DNA of 64,000 bases from positions 32,064,620 to 32,128,619 of the forward strand of contig NC_061511.1 in the NCBI RefSeq assembly GCF_022539505.1, read 5' to 3'. The notes under the pieces are model-generated. The model had not been told where the DNA came from. It searched no databases and saw only the letters and a program-made list of their open reading frames with translations. Shown in pieces: positions 32,709-45,679 of the stretch. The stretch is from Lolium rigidum. Its lineage: Eukaryota > Streptophyta > Magnoliopsida > Poales > Poaceae. The stretch's first letter is position 1. Each line of letters begins with the position of its first letter. Made by a program: the position numbers and the translations under genes.

Positions 32709-35700
32709 TTACCGAAATCTCTCAACCCAATTTCTGAATCCACCATAGGATTTTCTGGTGGCTTTATGCAAAAGGAGAGACAACTCATCCTTCAGCTTCT
32801 TCCTGCATCTGTATAGGCTTGGAGGAATACCCTTGAAAATATAGTCATTGCGCGTAGTCCAAATCGACCAGGCAGTGAGTATGATAATCTCCATGAAGAA
32901 AGGTTCCTTAATCGGGGTCTTCAGACTCTGGATGAAGCTCTGAAGAAACCCAGGTAGGCCATAGGTACTGCCAACATATATGTGCAAAGGGGCAGAGAAA
33001 GAAGAGATGATTCCTTGTTTCCAGATCCCCGTCAGCACACAATATGCAAGAATAGTCATCCATGAAGTAATTCTTTCGCTGCAACATTGCTTTGGTATTT
33101 AGTCTATTGTGCAAGAGAAGCCAGAAAAATACTTTATGTTTCTGTTGGCAGCAGCTTTGCCAAACCCATTGGAAGGCTGGCAGTGTACCTCCTGAATTCA
33201 TTTGCGATTTATACACATAAGAGGCCTTAAGAGTGTCAGTTCTTCCAGAAATAGCCCAAGAATAAACATTATTATATTGAGTTGGGGTTAGATTTTCTAG
33301 TAAGGCTTGGAACAAGTGAAACTGAACCACAGCTTCTTCTGACAGTGGCAAATGGAATAGGTCTGCAGCATCTGGTGAGATGAGGGCTTGCTTAAGAGAG
33401 ATTGTTTCACTGATGCAGTAAGAATACAAATGTGGCCAAGTATCCTTCAATGGCTGCTGAGACCAGGCATCTTGCCAAAGAAGAATGGAGTTTCCTTGAT
33501 GAAAAATACAAGAAGCAAGCTGCTTATATGATGGAAGAGTGGCCAAACAATCTTTCCACCAAAAAGATACCTCCCTTATTCTTGCAGGTGGCAGTACAGT
33601 AGTGTAGTACATTTCCCAAGCCATTGTGACCCAAGGAATAGCAGCTTTATTATAGAATTTTTGCAAGTGCTTCATGAGTAGGCAATTATTCTGGACTGTA
33701 AGATTCAGTACTCCTAGACCTCCTTGATCTTTAGGCCTACATACAAGGTCCCAAGCTGCTAATGGGGGATTCTTTTTTTGCAAGTCCTTGTCTCTCCATA
33801 GACAGTGTCTCCTATATTTATCCACTTCATGTATTACCCACTGGTACACTTTCAGGGAGCAAAGGAAAAACATTGGCAGTGATGAAAGAACTGAATTCAC
33901 CATTCGTAGCTTACTGCCATAATTAAGGTACATGGTGCAGGATGGCAATCTTCTTTGGACAGTTTGTATTAGTGGAAGAAAAAATTCTTTTCTTGGCTTG
34001 GTGGTACTCAGTGGCAATCCAAGGTATGTGAAGGGTAGAGATCCTTCTTGACATTGTAGTGCAGAAGTACGTAAAAGTAGCCTCTCTGTCAGGGGTAATA
34101 TTTATTGGAATGAGGTTTGACTTGGAGTAATTGACCCTCAAACCAGACACATTTCCAAATTCCTGAAGGATAGTCTGAAGATGTGATAACTGCTTCTCAT
34201 CAGCCTGAAGTATGATCAATGTATCATCAACATATTGTGGGATAGGGAACCAAGGTGAGGACTGCAGGGGTATTGGCCTTGATAGCAAACCATGATTCAT
34301 TGCATCATTGACAAGAGACTCACGAGGACATCAGCGGCAAGGACAAAAAGCAAGGGTGAAAGTGGATCCCCCGGTCTAACTCCTCTTCTGCATGTCAAAG
34401 GAGCACCTGAATTCAATTCAGTAAGACTGAAAAAGTAGCAGATTCTAGAATCTGTTTGATCCATTTGCACCAAAGAGGGCCAAAACCCTTAGCTTGTAGA
34501 ACAGACAGTATAAAAGAGTGGTCAACTTTATCAAATGCCTTTTCAAAATCTAACTTCAAGGCCACAACTTTTTTTTTAGTCTTATGACAGTGATGCAAAT
34601 ATTCATAGGCCCATGCTAGGCAATCTTGTATTGTCCTTGATTTAATGAATCCATACTGATTCTCATGAATGATACTTTGTATAATAGTTTGAAGTCTGTT
34701 GGCAAGTAATTTTGTCAGCAGTTTCAAAGTGCAATTGAGCAAGGAAATGGGCCCGAAGTCATGAACTGTCTCTGAATTTTCCTTTTTTGGCACCAGGGTG
34801 ATAAAACAATTGTTTATACTTTGCAGACATAGATTCCCAGCATGAAATTGATTGCATAGATCATAGAAATCCTTTTTAATAATGGGCCAACACTTCTTTA
34901 TAAATTCAGCATTAAACCCATCAGGACCAGGGGACTTGTTGTTTGGGAATTCTTTGACAACTGCATCAATTTCTTCAGGTGAGAAAGGGGCCTCTAGGAA
35001 GGATAAATCAATGTTGTTTTGTACTAAATGAGCCATAGGCATAAAAGAAGAGGGTGTCACTCTCTGCCCAAGTCTGTCTTTGTAAGCTTGAAGCAAAAGG
35101 TTGGCTTTGGCAGAGTGGTCACTGACAGTAGGTCCTGTAGAATCAGTCAGTGTGGCAATGTGATTCTTCCTTTTCTGACTGGAAGCCATGGAATGAAAGA
35201 ACCTTGAGTCTTCATCTCCTAATGTGACCCACTTAATTTTTCCTCTCTGCTTCCAATAGGTAAGCTGCTTCGGTAGTAAGGCAGACAGATGACTCTTCAT
35301 AGATTTTCTGACTTTGGCTTCCATAGCAGATAGATCTCTGAAATTCTCAATGGCATCAATCACGGAAATGAGTGAATTGAGGTCAGCAATGTCTTCTTTA
35401 ATGGCTGACAAGCTTTTGGACCATTTTTTCAGTTCCCTTCTTAAGAGTTTGAATTCTGTTGTGATTCTTTTTGCAGCATCTGCATAATGAATGGAGTGAG
35501 TCCAAGTTAACTCAACCAAAGGCAAGAATCCTTCCATGTCCAACCAATTGTTCTCAAACCTAAAAATATTTGATTTGGGCATAGTTGTTTCAATAGTGAT
35601 GACACATGGGACATGATCAGATGTGGTCATAGCCAAAGGATAGGCCATAGTGTTGGGGAAATTCTCACCCCAAGCTAGGGAGCAAAAAAACACTCTAGCC

Positions 35701-36310
35701 TTTGGAGAAGAGGAGCAGATTGCATGTTACTCCAGGTGTATTTTCTGCCTTTCAAAGGAATATCCAACAGACCAACTTGGCTAATAGCTTCATTAAAAAG
35801 GAGCATCTCATTAACATTACCACCTGGTTTATTCCTATCTTGTGGGGATCTAATGAGATTAAAATCTCCCACCATCATATAGTTCCCATCAGCTGGGATA
35901 TGCAAATTATGGAGCCAATCAAGAAACTGTAATTGCTCAATCAACACATGGAGCATAGATGTTTGTTAGAGTCCAGTACACAGCTGACTTTGTGGCATGG
36001 AGCTCCACAGATAAAGCATGTCTATTCTGAAACACTTCAACTCCAGAGAAAATAGCACTGTCCCAAATGGTTATGATCCCTCCTGACCTCCCAATGGATG
36101 GGACAAAAGCAAAGGAGTCAAAATTTTGAGGACAAAAATTCTTGAGGAAGGCAAGGTCTACTTGCTCCTTCTTGGACTCCTGGAAACAAATTACTTGGCA
36201 TCCACTCTCACGAATTTTATTGAAAATCAAATTCCATTTGTCAGGATCATTAAGCCCTCTGACATTCCAATTTAAGACCTTCCATAGGACCTTACTCATT
36301 AGGAAAGAAT
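32709..36310 (-). pseudogene. LINE ORF2: endonuclease and reverse transcriptase (decayed)
   Basis: Endonuclease: VLWKVLNWNVRGLNDPDKWN and CFQESKK near 36170-36290, GDFNLIRSPQDR near 35860, KGRKYTWSNMQ near 35740. Reverse transcriptase: FPNNKSPGPDGFNAEFIKKC near 34920, FGPISLLN near 34745, YGFIKSRTIQDCLAWAYE near 34620, DFEKAFDKVDH near 34530, catalytic YVDDTLII near 34220-34240. The C-terminal zf-RVT region includes CILCADGDLETRNHLFFLCPFA near 33020. At least five frame changes or stops (near 35945, 35690, 34400, 34000, 33000) break it. It would nick target DNA and copy its own RNA from the nick; this copy cannot. Confidence 0.92.
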
Positions 36311-36634
36311 TGAAGGGGAAATCCTGACTGATAGCCATAAGCAATCAGTACAAACTGGATCATGCAAGGATTCATGGGGTACCACATATCAATCACAGAA
36401 TAAACAGAAGACACATCCTCTGGCATAACAAAGTTCTCTGTACAAACATAGGACTGCCACATAAAGATAACAAGATAAACCAACTTCAAGTCCACTAGGG
36501 TGACATAAGGTTCATTACACTCAATCACTGGCAACATGAAATTGTTCAGATAAAAGAGATTACAGAGCTGGTATATAGCTATACCCCATACTAGGGGCCA
36601 AAAGCAAAGAACTGGAGACAGAAGGAGACATTTC

Positions 36635-36990
36635 TCACTTCTTCTTTGAGTTCTTCTTCTTGTCAGCATTACTACTTTTCTTGGTCTTGTTCTGCTTATC
36701 CCCAGCTGGTACAGCTGGGTGATCTTTTGGTGGGGCAGCCTCTTCTGCATCCTCTTCAGAAATGTTGAATTTGGCACAGAGGTTCTTGACAACTGACCTC
36801 TTCACAGGAGGAGCAACAGCAGCACAAGCAAGGCAATTTTTATCAAAGCAGGTCCTGGCCTTATACCCTTTATGTAAAGCTTTAATTCTGCTCTCCTTCT
36901 CACCTCAGAACAATCGAGAGGAAGCTTGGATTTCCTAGTTTTCTTGAGGAGAGCAGAGGTAGAGGAATGTGCTTGTTCATTATTTACCCT
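36635..36990 (-). pseudogene. LINE ORF1 C-terminal remnant
   Basis: Open frame ending NADKKKNSKKK-stop at 36635, with CFDKNCLACAAVAPP and a Lys-rich tail upstream. It directly precedes ORF2 on the minus strand. The N-terminal part is missing because of 5' truncation. Nucleic-acid-binding gag-like role inferred from position and basic tail. Confidence 0.65.
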
Positions 36991-37017
36991 TCTTGTAGCC
37001 TGGGTCGTTCCTTTTTC

Positions 37018-37159
37018 GTGGAGACTGGAGAGACAACCCCACGTGGATGGGTCCCACCATGTCTTATCCTAACGCTGGCCGCATAACCCTTTCTTCCTCG
37101 TCTCTTTCTTGACTCTCAACTATAGATGCGCTGCGCCGGCTCCTCCCATGGCGAGCGAG
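37018..37159 (+). other. Host flank with the start of an ORF split by CACTA G
   Basis: An ATG at 37148 reads MASE and its fourth codon GAG is the CACTA target site. The same frame resumes with GAG at 55521. No known domain. Upstream sequence resembles a 5' untranslated region (CTTTCTTCCTCGTCTC). Confidence 0.45.
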
Positions 37160-37178
37160 CACTACTAGGAAAAGACCT

Positions 37179-37299
37179 AGCCGTAAGACTGCCAGCAGTG
37201 GCGCACCATGACTGCCGTGCGCCACTACTACTTAGCAGTGGCGCACCACAAAATGGTGGGCCACTGTTACAAAAGTAGTAGTGGCGCACCTTGATAGTG
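37179..37299 (+). repeat. Left subterminal repeats of CACTA G, outer part
   Basis: Copies of AGTGGCGCACC and GTGCGCCACT in both orientations, the expected transposase-binding array. It continues after element F at 47071. Confidence 0.9.
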
Positions 37300-37304
37300 G
37301 TGCA

Positions 37305-38707
37305 TGATACGTCCAAAACGTATCTACTTTCCCGAACACTTTTGCTATTGTTTTGCCTCTAATTTGTGTATTTTGGATGCAACTAACACGGACTAACGCT
37401 GTTTTCGACAGAATCTGTTCGGTGTCTCGTTTTTTTTGCAGAAATCCAACTTTCGGGAAAAACCTCGGGATTTTGACAGAAGGCCCTATTTTCCCAGAAT
37501 ACTGACGGAGCCAGAAGGACAAATCAAGTGGAGGCCCGAGGGCCCCACACCATAAGGCGGCGCGGCCTAGGGGGGCCCGCGCGGCCCTATGGTGTGGCCC
37601 CCTCGGCTGGCCTCCGACGCCCTCCTTCGGACTATTTATCGGCCTCGACCTAAAAACGCACGGGGAGAAGTGGAAGTCGCCAGAAACCCTCCAGAACGCC
37701 GCCACATCGCGAAACTCCGTCTCGGGAGCCAGAAGTCTCCGTTCTGGCACTCCGCCGGGACGGGGAATTGGAGGAGATCATCGCCATCATCACCGCCAAC
37801 GCCTCTCCATCGACTAGCCATGTTTCCCCCATCCATGTGTGAGTAATTCCCCCGCTGTAGGCCGAAGGGGATGGTAGGGATTGGATGAGATTGGTCATGT
37901 AATAGCATAAGATTGTTAGGGCATAGTGCCTAGTGTCCATAATTGGTACTTTGATGATATTGTTGCAACTTGTTATGCTTAATGCTTGTCACTAGGGCCC
38001 GAGTGCCATGATCTCAGATCTGAACATGTTATTGTTTCATCATGATATTCATTGTTTATGGTCTTACCTGCAAGTTGTATACACATGTCGCTGTCCGGAA
38101 CCAATGGCCCCGAAGTGACAGAAATTGGGACAACCGGAGGGGATGGTAGTGACGTGAGGATCACATGTGTTCACGGAGTGTTAATGCTTTGCTCCAGTAC
38201 TCTATTAAAAGGAGTACCTTAATATCCAGTAGTTTCCCTTGAGGCCCGGCTGCCACCGGCTGGTAGGACAAAAGATGTTGTGCAAGTTTCTCATTGCGAG
38301 CACGTACGACTATAATTGGAACACATGCCTATTGATTGATTAGTACTTGGACACCGTTTTATTATTATCTCGCAAATGCCCTGCTATGATTGTTACATGA
38401 GTTTCTCTCATCCATGCAACGCCCGTCATCCGATCCCCGTGCCTACGAGTATTTTAATCCTGCTGTTTACTAAAATCACTACTGCTGTCTTTGTTACTCG
38501 TCGCTTGTTATTTCACTACTGCCACTTGCTATAAAACTGTTACTCTCGATAAACTCTTGCGAGCAAGTCTGTTTCCAGGTGCAGCTGAATTGACAACTCC
38601 GCTGCTAAGGCTTTCAAGTGTTCTTTGTCTCCCCTTGTGTCGAATCAATAAATTGGGTTTTACTTCCCTCGAAGACTGTTGCGATCCCCTATACTTGTGG
38701 GTCATCA
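37305..38707 (+). repeat. 5' LTR of element F (1403 bp)
   Basis: Aligns with 45680-47070 with few substitutions and small indels. Contains a long GC-rich inverted repeat at about 37537-37606. Confidence 0.94.
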
Positions 38708-38719
38708 AGACTATTTTCT

Positions 38720-38737
38720 GGTGCCGTTGCCGGGGAG
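38720..38737 (+). other. Primer-binding site of element F (tRNA-Asp type)
   Basis: TGGTGCCGTTGCCGGGGA, one mismatch to the tRNA-Asp-type site, 12 bp after the LTR end. Single copy here, unlike B and C. Confidence 0.75.
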
Positions 38738-38794
38738 CATAGCTTTATTTGGAAGTTCACTTGGATTGATATTGTTCGCTGCAAATTCTCCATC

Positions 38795-40690
38795 ATGGGT
38801 AAACCTCGCGATACTAAGGTCGCCATATTACCATCCACTACAAGAAAAGGTACAACTCTGAGTACCTCTGCTGCTCTTGATTCACCATCTGTGATAAGTA
38901 AACTTGTTTCACCACCACAAGCTTCAAATGCTGGTACTTCTACTGAATCTGAAAACTCTTATAATATTGATGATGCTTCTGCTGTGCTTGATGATAGTGG
39001 TTCGTTAGGATCTTTTCTAGATGCTACAATTGCTAGGTCTAGACAAATTGAAAACACTGAAACTCCTGATGTTACTACACCTGTTAATTCACCTGAACTT
39101 GAATACTCTAGTGATGATCTTGATGAAGATTATGTGGAACTTGATGATGATTTTATTGAAAAATGCAATGCTACTACTGATGCAAGAAAAATTAAAAAGT
39201 TGCTTGCGTGAACATGCTTCGTTAGATATAAAGCTGTCTCCTGATCCTAAATTTGCCACATCTCCTATAAACATTAAGGATAAAGATTATGATTTTTCTC
39301 TTGATCTATCTCATATAGCTATTGTTGAGAAAACACCCTTTTGTGGTACTGAAAAAGAAAGTGTTGTTGAACACATGATTGAGTTATCTACTCTGAGTAG
39401 CTTGTTTTCTGATGATGTTAAGAAGCGTACTTACTTTGTTGCTAAAATATTTCCATTCTCATTAAAGGATGACGCTAAAACTTGGTATAATAGTTTGCCA
39501 CCTAATTCTATTAAAAGTCCAAAAGAATTGCTTGATGTTTTCTTCCGGAAATACTTTCCTGCTAGTGCTCAACACATTGCTTTGCAGAGAATCTATAATT
39601 TTGATCAGGGAGATGGAGAGAAATTGCCTGAGGCTTGGGCGAGATTTTGCTCTCTTATTAGAGCTCGGCATGACCATGATTTGGAAAAGCATGATTTACT
39701 TGATATATTTTATAGTGGACTAACCATTGAGTCTAGGGCATACCTGGATAGTTGTGCTGGTTGTGTTTTCGAGGAAAAGAACTCCAGACGAAGCTGAAGA
39801 ATTATTGGCTAAAATAGGCCGGAATCATGATGATTGGACTACGTCTGAACCAACTCCAACGCCAATATTGAAGAAGAGGGGTTTAATTAAATTGAATGAT
39901 GAAGATATGAGGGAAGCCAAGAAGTCTCTCAAGGAGAAAGGTATTAAATCTGAAGATGTGAAGAATCTTCCTCCCATAGAAGATATATGTGGGATAATTC
40001 CCCCTTCATCCATGATTGAGGTAAATTCCCTTCAGCGCTTTACTAGGGAAGATATTCCGTATTCAAAACCTCCTGCGCAATGCTTAGATGAGTTTGATAA
40101 TTATATTGTTAAGCAAGAAAATTATAATATAAGAGTAGAGAATCATCTAATGGAAAATTCTCAAGCTATTAGTGAATTGCATGATATTGTGGAGAGAACC
40201 TCCAATGATGTTAATATGCTTGTTAAACATTTTCATATGGTTCAAACTCAAATTGATCAACTCACTAAAGTGCAAAATGACTTGTTAGGAAATAATTCTA
40301 AAGAAAAACATGCTTATGAAGTAACAACTAGAGGTGGTGTCTCTACCCAGGATCCTCTATATCCTGAAGGGCATCCCAAAAGAGTTGAACAAGATTCTCA
40401 ACGAACTAAAACTAGTGCTCCATCTAAGAAAAAGAAGAAGAAACATAAAAATGTTGTAGAATCCTCTGAACCCGTTAATGATCCTAATAGTATTTCTATT
40501 TCGATGCTGAAACTGAAAGTGGTAATGAACATGATAAAGATAATGATAAGAATGATACTCCTGATAAAGAAGAGGTTGAAGAAGAACCTGAAAAGCATGC
40601 TAAAAATAAAAAGTATACTAAAGAAGATTTTATTGCTGAGAAACATGGTAATGAAAGAGAACCTTGGGTTCAAAAGCAAATGCCTTTTCC
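38795..40690 (+). pseudogene. Element F gag (frameshifted)
   Basis: Starts MGKPRDTKVAILPSTTRKG. An acidic N-terminal region runs to about 39195, where the frame shifts. The next frame holds the Retrotrans_gag capsid region (FPFSLKDDAKTWYNSLPPNS, VFFRKYFPASAQHIALQRIY, EAWARFCSLIRARH). A second shift near 39770 leads to IKKRG/Lys-Glu-rich sequence with KPPAQCLDEFDNYIVKQENY and a coiled-coil-like stretch (HDIVERTSNDVNMLVKHFHM). A third shift near 40500 leads into the protease frame. Gag would form the particle. Three frameshifts make it non-functional. Confidence 0.85.
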
Positions 40691-41450
40691 TGCTAAGAAA
40701 CTAAAATCAAAGGAAGAAGAACACTATAATAAATTTTGTGATTGGATGAAACCTTTATTCTTGCAAATCCCTTTGACTGATGCTATTAAATTGCCTCCTT
40801 ATTCAAAGTATATGAAAGATATTGTTACTAACAAAAGGAAAATCCCCAATGAGGAAATTTCCACTATGCTTGCTAATTACTCTTTCAATGGCAAAGTTCC
40901 AAAGAAGTTGGGTGACCCAGGTATACCTACTATTCCTTGTTCTATTAAGAATAATTATGTTAAAACTGCTCTATGTGACTTGGGAGCCGGTGTTAGTGTT
41001 ATGCCTTTTTCTCTTTATAAGAGACTTTACTTAGATAAGTTGATACCTACTGATATATCTTTGCAAATGGCTGATAAATCTACTGATATTCCTGTTGGTA
41101 TATGTGAGGATATTCCTATTCAAGTTACTAATAACTGCTTGATATTAACTGATTTTGTTGTGTTGGAAATGCCTGAAGATGATAATATGTCTATTATTCT
41201 TGGGAGACCTTTTCTTAACACCGCGAGGGCTGTTATTGATTGCAATAAAGGAAAGGTTACTTTCAATGTTGATGATAAGGAGCACACCGTCTATTTCCCC
41301 AAGAGGATTGAGAAAGCGTGTGGAGTTAATACTATTTCTAATGTGAGAACTATCAAAGTGGGAACTATTGATTGTCCTATATATGAGCCTAAAGAAGAAT
41401 ATCAAACTCTTATGATTGGATCCATATCAATACAATTCAAGGTAACATGA
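40691..41450 (+). CDS. Element F aspartic protease region
   Basis: Open to a stop at 41448-41450. It includes KLKSKEEEHYNKFCDWMKPL, the linker LPPYSKYMKDIVTNKRKIP, the protease active-site region ALCDLGAGVSVMPFSLYKRL (D-L-G-A form usual in this lineage) and LGRPFLNTARAVIDCNKGKV. The frame ends shortly after the protease, where RT would begin in a complete element. It depends on the broken gag frame upstream for translation. Confidence 0.8.
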
Positions 41451-42236
41451 TTGATTTGAGGTTCATTTCTTCATATGCTATGTAAAATTTATTTGGTGGC
41501 AAGACTTGATCAACCTTGTTAACAAATACTTTTTATATGCATAGAGGAGGTAAACAACATCTCTTTCTTCCTCCACTTGCTCTAGTTGCTGTAGCACTTT
41601 TATTTTTCAAAGTTCCTTAGTTAATTGGAGATTTCAAAAAATTTCCTGTCCAGTAATAATAAACTTAATACCCAGAAATGTGCATTTTTCAAAGTTTTCA
41701 AAAATTCGCGAAAATTACACTGTTGGTCCTATTTTTCGACGAGGCACCCGGGAGTACCAGAGGATGACCTGTGGGGCACCACAGGTTGCCACACCACAGG
41801 CCGGCGCGGCCAAGGAGGTGGGCACGCCACCCTGTGGTGTGGGCCCCTCCTTGCCCCACTACTTCATCTCTTTCTCCCGGCATCTTCTCTCTCCCGAAAA
41901 AACTCGAACCAACTTTCTCTCACTCGCGTTTTTGCTCAAGAGCTCAGGATTTTTCGATCTCTTTGCTCAGCCCAGATTTCTGTCTGAAATTTGGCACATT
42001 TGCTCTCCGGTATGTGACTCCTTCGATTATCCAAGTAGAATTTTGTTTGGTTGAGTATATGTTGAATATTTTGCTGCTGTAGGTAACATGTTTAGTGAGC
42101 TTGCATGCTTGTTCTAACTGGTAGAAACTAGTTTTGATGCATGATTAGTACTCTAGCAAGTTCCTATGGTAGTTTCCCTCAATTATATGTCACCAAATCA
42201 AGTTTTATATTGTTTGTTGAAAATTTCAGAAAAGAG
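41451..42236 (+). other. Non-coding spacer of element F in place of pol
   Basis: No RT, RNase H or integrase similarity in any frame. It includes a GC-rich inverted repeat (about 41767-41850) like the one in the LTRs. Confidence 0.6.
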
Positions 42237-43354
42237 ATGAAGAAGTTCAAATTTGGAGAATTGTTCAAGAAAGGAACAACCAGCACCGGGAGGCCTTCTA
42301 GGACCGCCACCCAAATTAGGCGATCATACAATGAGGATATCATCGCGCCTAGCTTCGCGCCCGAAGAGGACAATGGGGCTCCTAATGCTTCATCCTTCCC
42401 ATGTTATGATTTTCTGACAAATGCAGGGATATTGGATGATTTCTTTACCCTTGTCAACAGGGCGGGTTTAGCCACCTACGTGGGAGATGAAAGGGAGCAA
42501 TACTACATGCTCACCGAAATCTTTGTCGAGAGCTTCAAGTTCCAAAACACGCAATATGAGCCGACAGTTGCATTCAAGATTTATGATAACCCTATTACTA
42601 TGGAATTGGAAACATTTTGTCGTGCATTGGATATTGCCCCTGTAGGTACAGCGAGGAGGATTGATGACAACCCTCGGGACTTGTTGGAGCTCTATTGAGG
42701 GATCACCAATGATGACTGCGCACCATTCAGCGGGGCAAGATAAGGAACATTCAACTCCCCGCCATTAAATATTTTGCATATTACATTGCTACTAGCATAC
42801 TTGGTAGGGAGAACACTAGCAATATTTCTAGTTACCATCTTGCCTTCTTGAATATTGCACTGACTGGACGGACATCTTATCATCTTGGTTCTCTTATTGC
42901 TCGCCGCCTGTCTAACAGGGGGCCTATTTTTGGAGGAACTATTGCACTGCGCATTTCAACACATCTAAGACTTCCTATTGATCCTAATGATGTGCCATTA
43001 ACCCCTAGGAGGCTTGATATCACTGCTATGAAAAGCCATCATTTTGTTACCACCGATTCCACTTTAGATAATATGGTCTATAGAATGTTGTTTGCTGACG
43101 GGGATGAGAAAGAAATCCCTCTTCCCCAGCCAGGTTTGTTCTGTATTGACAGGCAACCATGGTCGCGCACTAAGGAGGAGGTGGAGGAACATATGAAGAT
43201 ACAAGATTTCCACCAGCAGCACGACTCCGAGGACGCCGAGCCCTCCTACGACTATACCGTCACGTATCCGGGTGCTTCTTCTAGCACATACCCGGAATAT
43301 GATCCATCTTCGTCGTACTACGGGGATACTACCTCATGGCCTCGGTGGGATTGA
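42237..43354 (+). pseudogene. Element F second ORF, putative plant transposon protein domain (broken)
   Basis: Starts MKKFKFGELFKKG. AGLATYVGDEREQYYMLTEIF, VESFKFQNTQYEPTVAF and MELETFCRALDIAP match the domain found in the extra ORF of Athila-type elements. A stop falls at 42696-42698, and a frame change nearby leads to the continuation (LNIALTGRTSYHLGSLIARR from about 42848) ending with an acidic Ser/Tyr-rich tail (SSTYPEYDPSSSYYGD). Function unknown. Similarity recognised from memory, not from a search. Confidence 0.7.
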
Positions 43355-45664
43355 ACTCCACTTAGGCCAAAATCCTAAGCTTAGGGGGAGGTATACCGGC
43401 ATCACTCATTCTTTGCATATCATGATTTCTGGATACTTGTATATACTTGTTTAGTTTGTTTGAGTGGTTTTCTAATGAGAGGAAGATGATATTTGGGGAA
43501 GTGCTGCCTGTTACCGTAAAAATTCTCAAAAATAGCCAGAACAGTATTTTGCGAAGCCAATTTTTGTGCATGTTCCCCAGGTTGTTATCTAACTTTCATT
43601 AGTTGAACACTTTTCGATCTGAGCAACGTAATATTTTTGTAAAAATCGATTTCTGTACTGCTGTCAGGTTTTGGCAGATTTCTGCCATCTCGCTTTTCTG
43701 TGTTTCTTTTAGTTTGCTATTTCTTGCTTTCACTTTGTTTCTTTCCCAAAACACAAAAAGACCAAAAATATTTCTGTTGTTTCTCTTCACCATTTGTTTA
43801 TCTTGGTTTCTTGCATTTGTTTCGCTTTATTTGCTATTGCTAGTTTGCTATAAGAAAACCCAAAAAGATTTTGGTTTGTTTGCTTGTTTCCTTTTGTTCT
43901 TGTTCTCAAAATCGAAAACACCAAAAATATTTGCTGTTCTTCTTTGGTTTGTAAAGTTCATTATGAGTTCAATGGTCTTCGGTGGCTGGAGCGTGGTTTT
44001 CATTTCATATTATCCAAGCTACACAAGTGAAAAGGCAATAATGACGACCTACGACAATCTGATTGTGGTGAGAGGCTGGTATGAACTCTATTTGTTTTCA
44101 TTTTTGTACATATACTCATCCATGTGAGTATGCTTAGTTGGTTCATGTGAGGTATATGTCATTTAAGAAAATCTAGTAGTTCATGATCTCTCATGTTAGC
44201 TCCAATCTATTAATATGAGTAGCATGTCATGGATGTTTGCTTGCATTGTTTTATTCATAAGTAAGTATGGCATTGTGGTATCCTCCTCTGAATAATTCAT
44301 CTATATCGACTTGGAACATGCTCACGCATGCATATGACTGAACAAAATTCAATTAAGCCTCAATGATTTACATTGCTTCAGAGTTCTTGTATCACTTTTA
44401 TGCCTCAGTTAATTTATTTTGCCGCAAGCATGATTATGACGATTCTTGCTCTCTTGATTTGTCGCTTCCTAGTCTTTTGCTAGCCTTCACTTGTACTGAG
44501 CGGGAACGCTGCTCGTGCCTCCAAACACATGAAAACCAAGTTATTCCGGAGTGTCCACCATAAATACCTATGCATGGCATTTCAAACCATTCCAAGTAAA
44601 TTCTCATGCGCTACCTTTAAAACCTTCAAAATGCTTCTCAATTTGTGTTAATGTTTCATAGCTCATGAGGAAGTATGTGGTGTTTAGCTTTCAACCTTGT
44701 CATTTACTTTTGACGGACTCTCATATGGACTAGTGGCACATCCGCTTATCCAATAATTTTGCAAAAAGAGCCGGCAATGGGATTCCCAGTCCCGAATTAA
44801 TTAACTTAAATAGACACTCCTCCATGGTTTGTGATTGTTGGACGGCACCCGAAGGATTCGGTTAGCCATGGCTTGTGTAAGCAAAGGTTGGGGGGAGTTT
44901 CATCATCATAATAAAACTAAACTAAAAATGCACTCCTTCATGGCATGTGATTGTTGGCAGGCACCCGAGGATTCGGTTAGCCATGGTTTGTGTAAGAAAG
45001 GTTGGAAGGAGTGCCACATAAACATGCAAATGATTCATGGGAGCCGCTCTTGGGAGTCCGGTTGGCGAGGTAGTTGGTGTACCCATTACCATTCGTTGAC
45101 AACAACAAACACCTCTCAAAATAATTTCGCTCCTGATTTACAAATGAAAAGCTCTAGCGCATGTTAATCCCTGCTTCCCTCTGCGAAGGGCCAATCTTTT
45201 ACTTTTATGTTGTGTCTCCATCCTTTCTTTGAGCACTTTCTTGAGAGCACAACTGTCATTCTTAGTATAATATGCTTGTCTCAAAATATGATTGATTGTG
45301 GTATAACTTTGATGCTTTTATCTTTGACAATCACTACTTCTAGTCTTTCTATGAACTCCAGAGGTGCCCGGGCATTTATGTTTTGCCGATCAAATACAGG
45401 CAAGCGAGATACCACTTTATCATACTCTCTTATGAACATTCCAATTCTGCTTATATACATGATTCATGATGCTTAATATTAATTGTTGGTACCTCTTCAT
45501 GATTGACATAGCTATTAGATGATCTTATTTGCATGTATCTTATTATGAACTGCTTAAGTATTAGCCATATCATGAGAATATATACATCATATGAACAAAT
45601 GTGTTCGTGAAAGTTCTTTTATCGCTCAGTTGTTAACTGAATTGCTTGAGGACAAGCAATAAGC
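43355..45664 (+). other. 3' non-coding region of element F
   Basis: Holds a 174-codon hydrophobic frame at 43603-44127 with four possible membrane helices (e.g. FWQISAISLFCVSFSLLFLA), in the slot where Athila-type elements can carry an envelope-like ORF. Its T-rich composition alone could create such a frame. Also a tandem duplication around 44829-45010 (GATTCGGTTAGCCATGG in both copies). Confidence 0.45.
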
Positions 45665-45679
45665 TAAGCTTGGGGGAGT
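45665..45679 (+). other. Polypurine tract of element F
   Basis: TAAGCTTGGGGGAGT directly before the 3' LTR, sharing TAAGCTTGGGG with the tracts of B and C. Confidence 0.75.

Larger units (their letters stand above)
32544..37002 (-). mobile_element. LINE H (L1-type non-LTR retrotransposon), 5'-truncated
   Basis: Minus-strand element of 4459 bp bounded by a perfect 15-bp target duplication GGTCGTTCCTTTTTC (32529-32543, 37003-37017). A short T run at 32544-32550 marks the 3' tail. It contains the end of ORF1 and a full but decayed ORF2 (endonuclease, RT, zf-RVT). Inserted between the AP2/ERF-like remnant and the ORF that CACTA G later split. Confidence 0.95.

Noticed and set aside
37595..37660. 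GC-rich repeats as a possible CRISPR-like or satellite array
   Set aside because: They are single inverted repeats in LTRs, not regularly spaced repeats with unique spacers.
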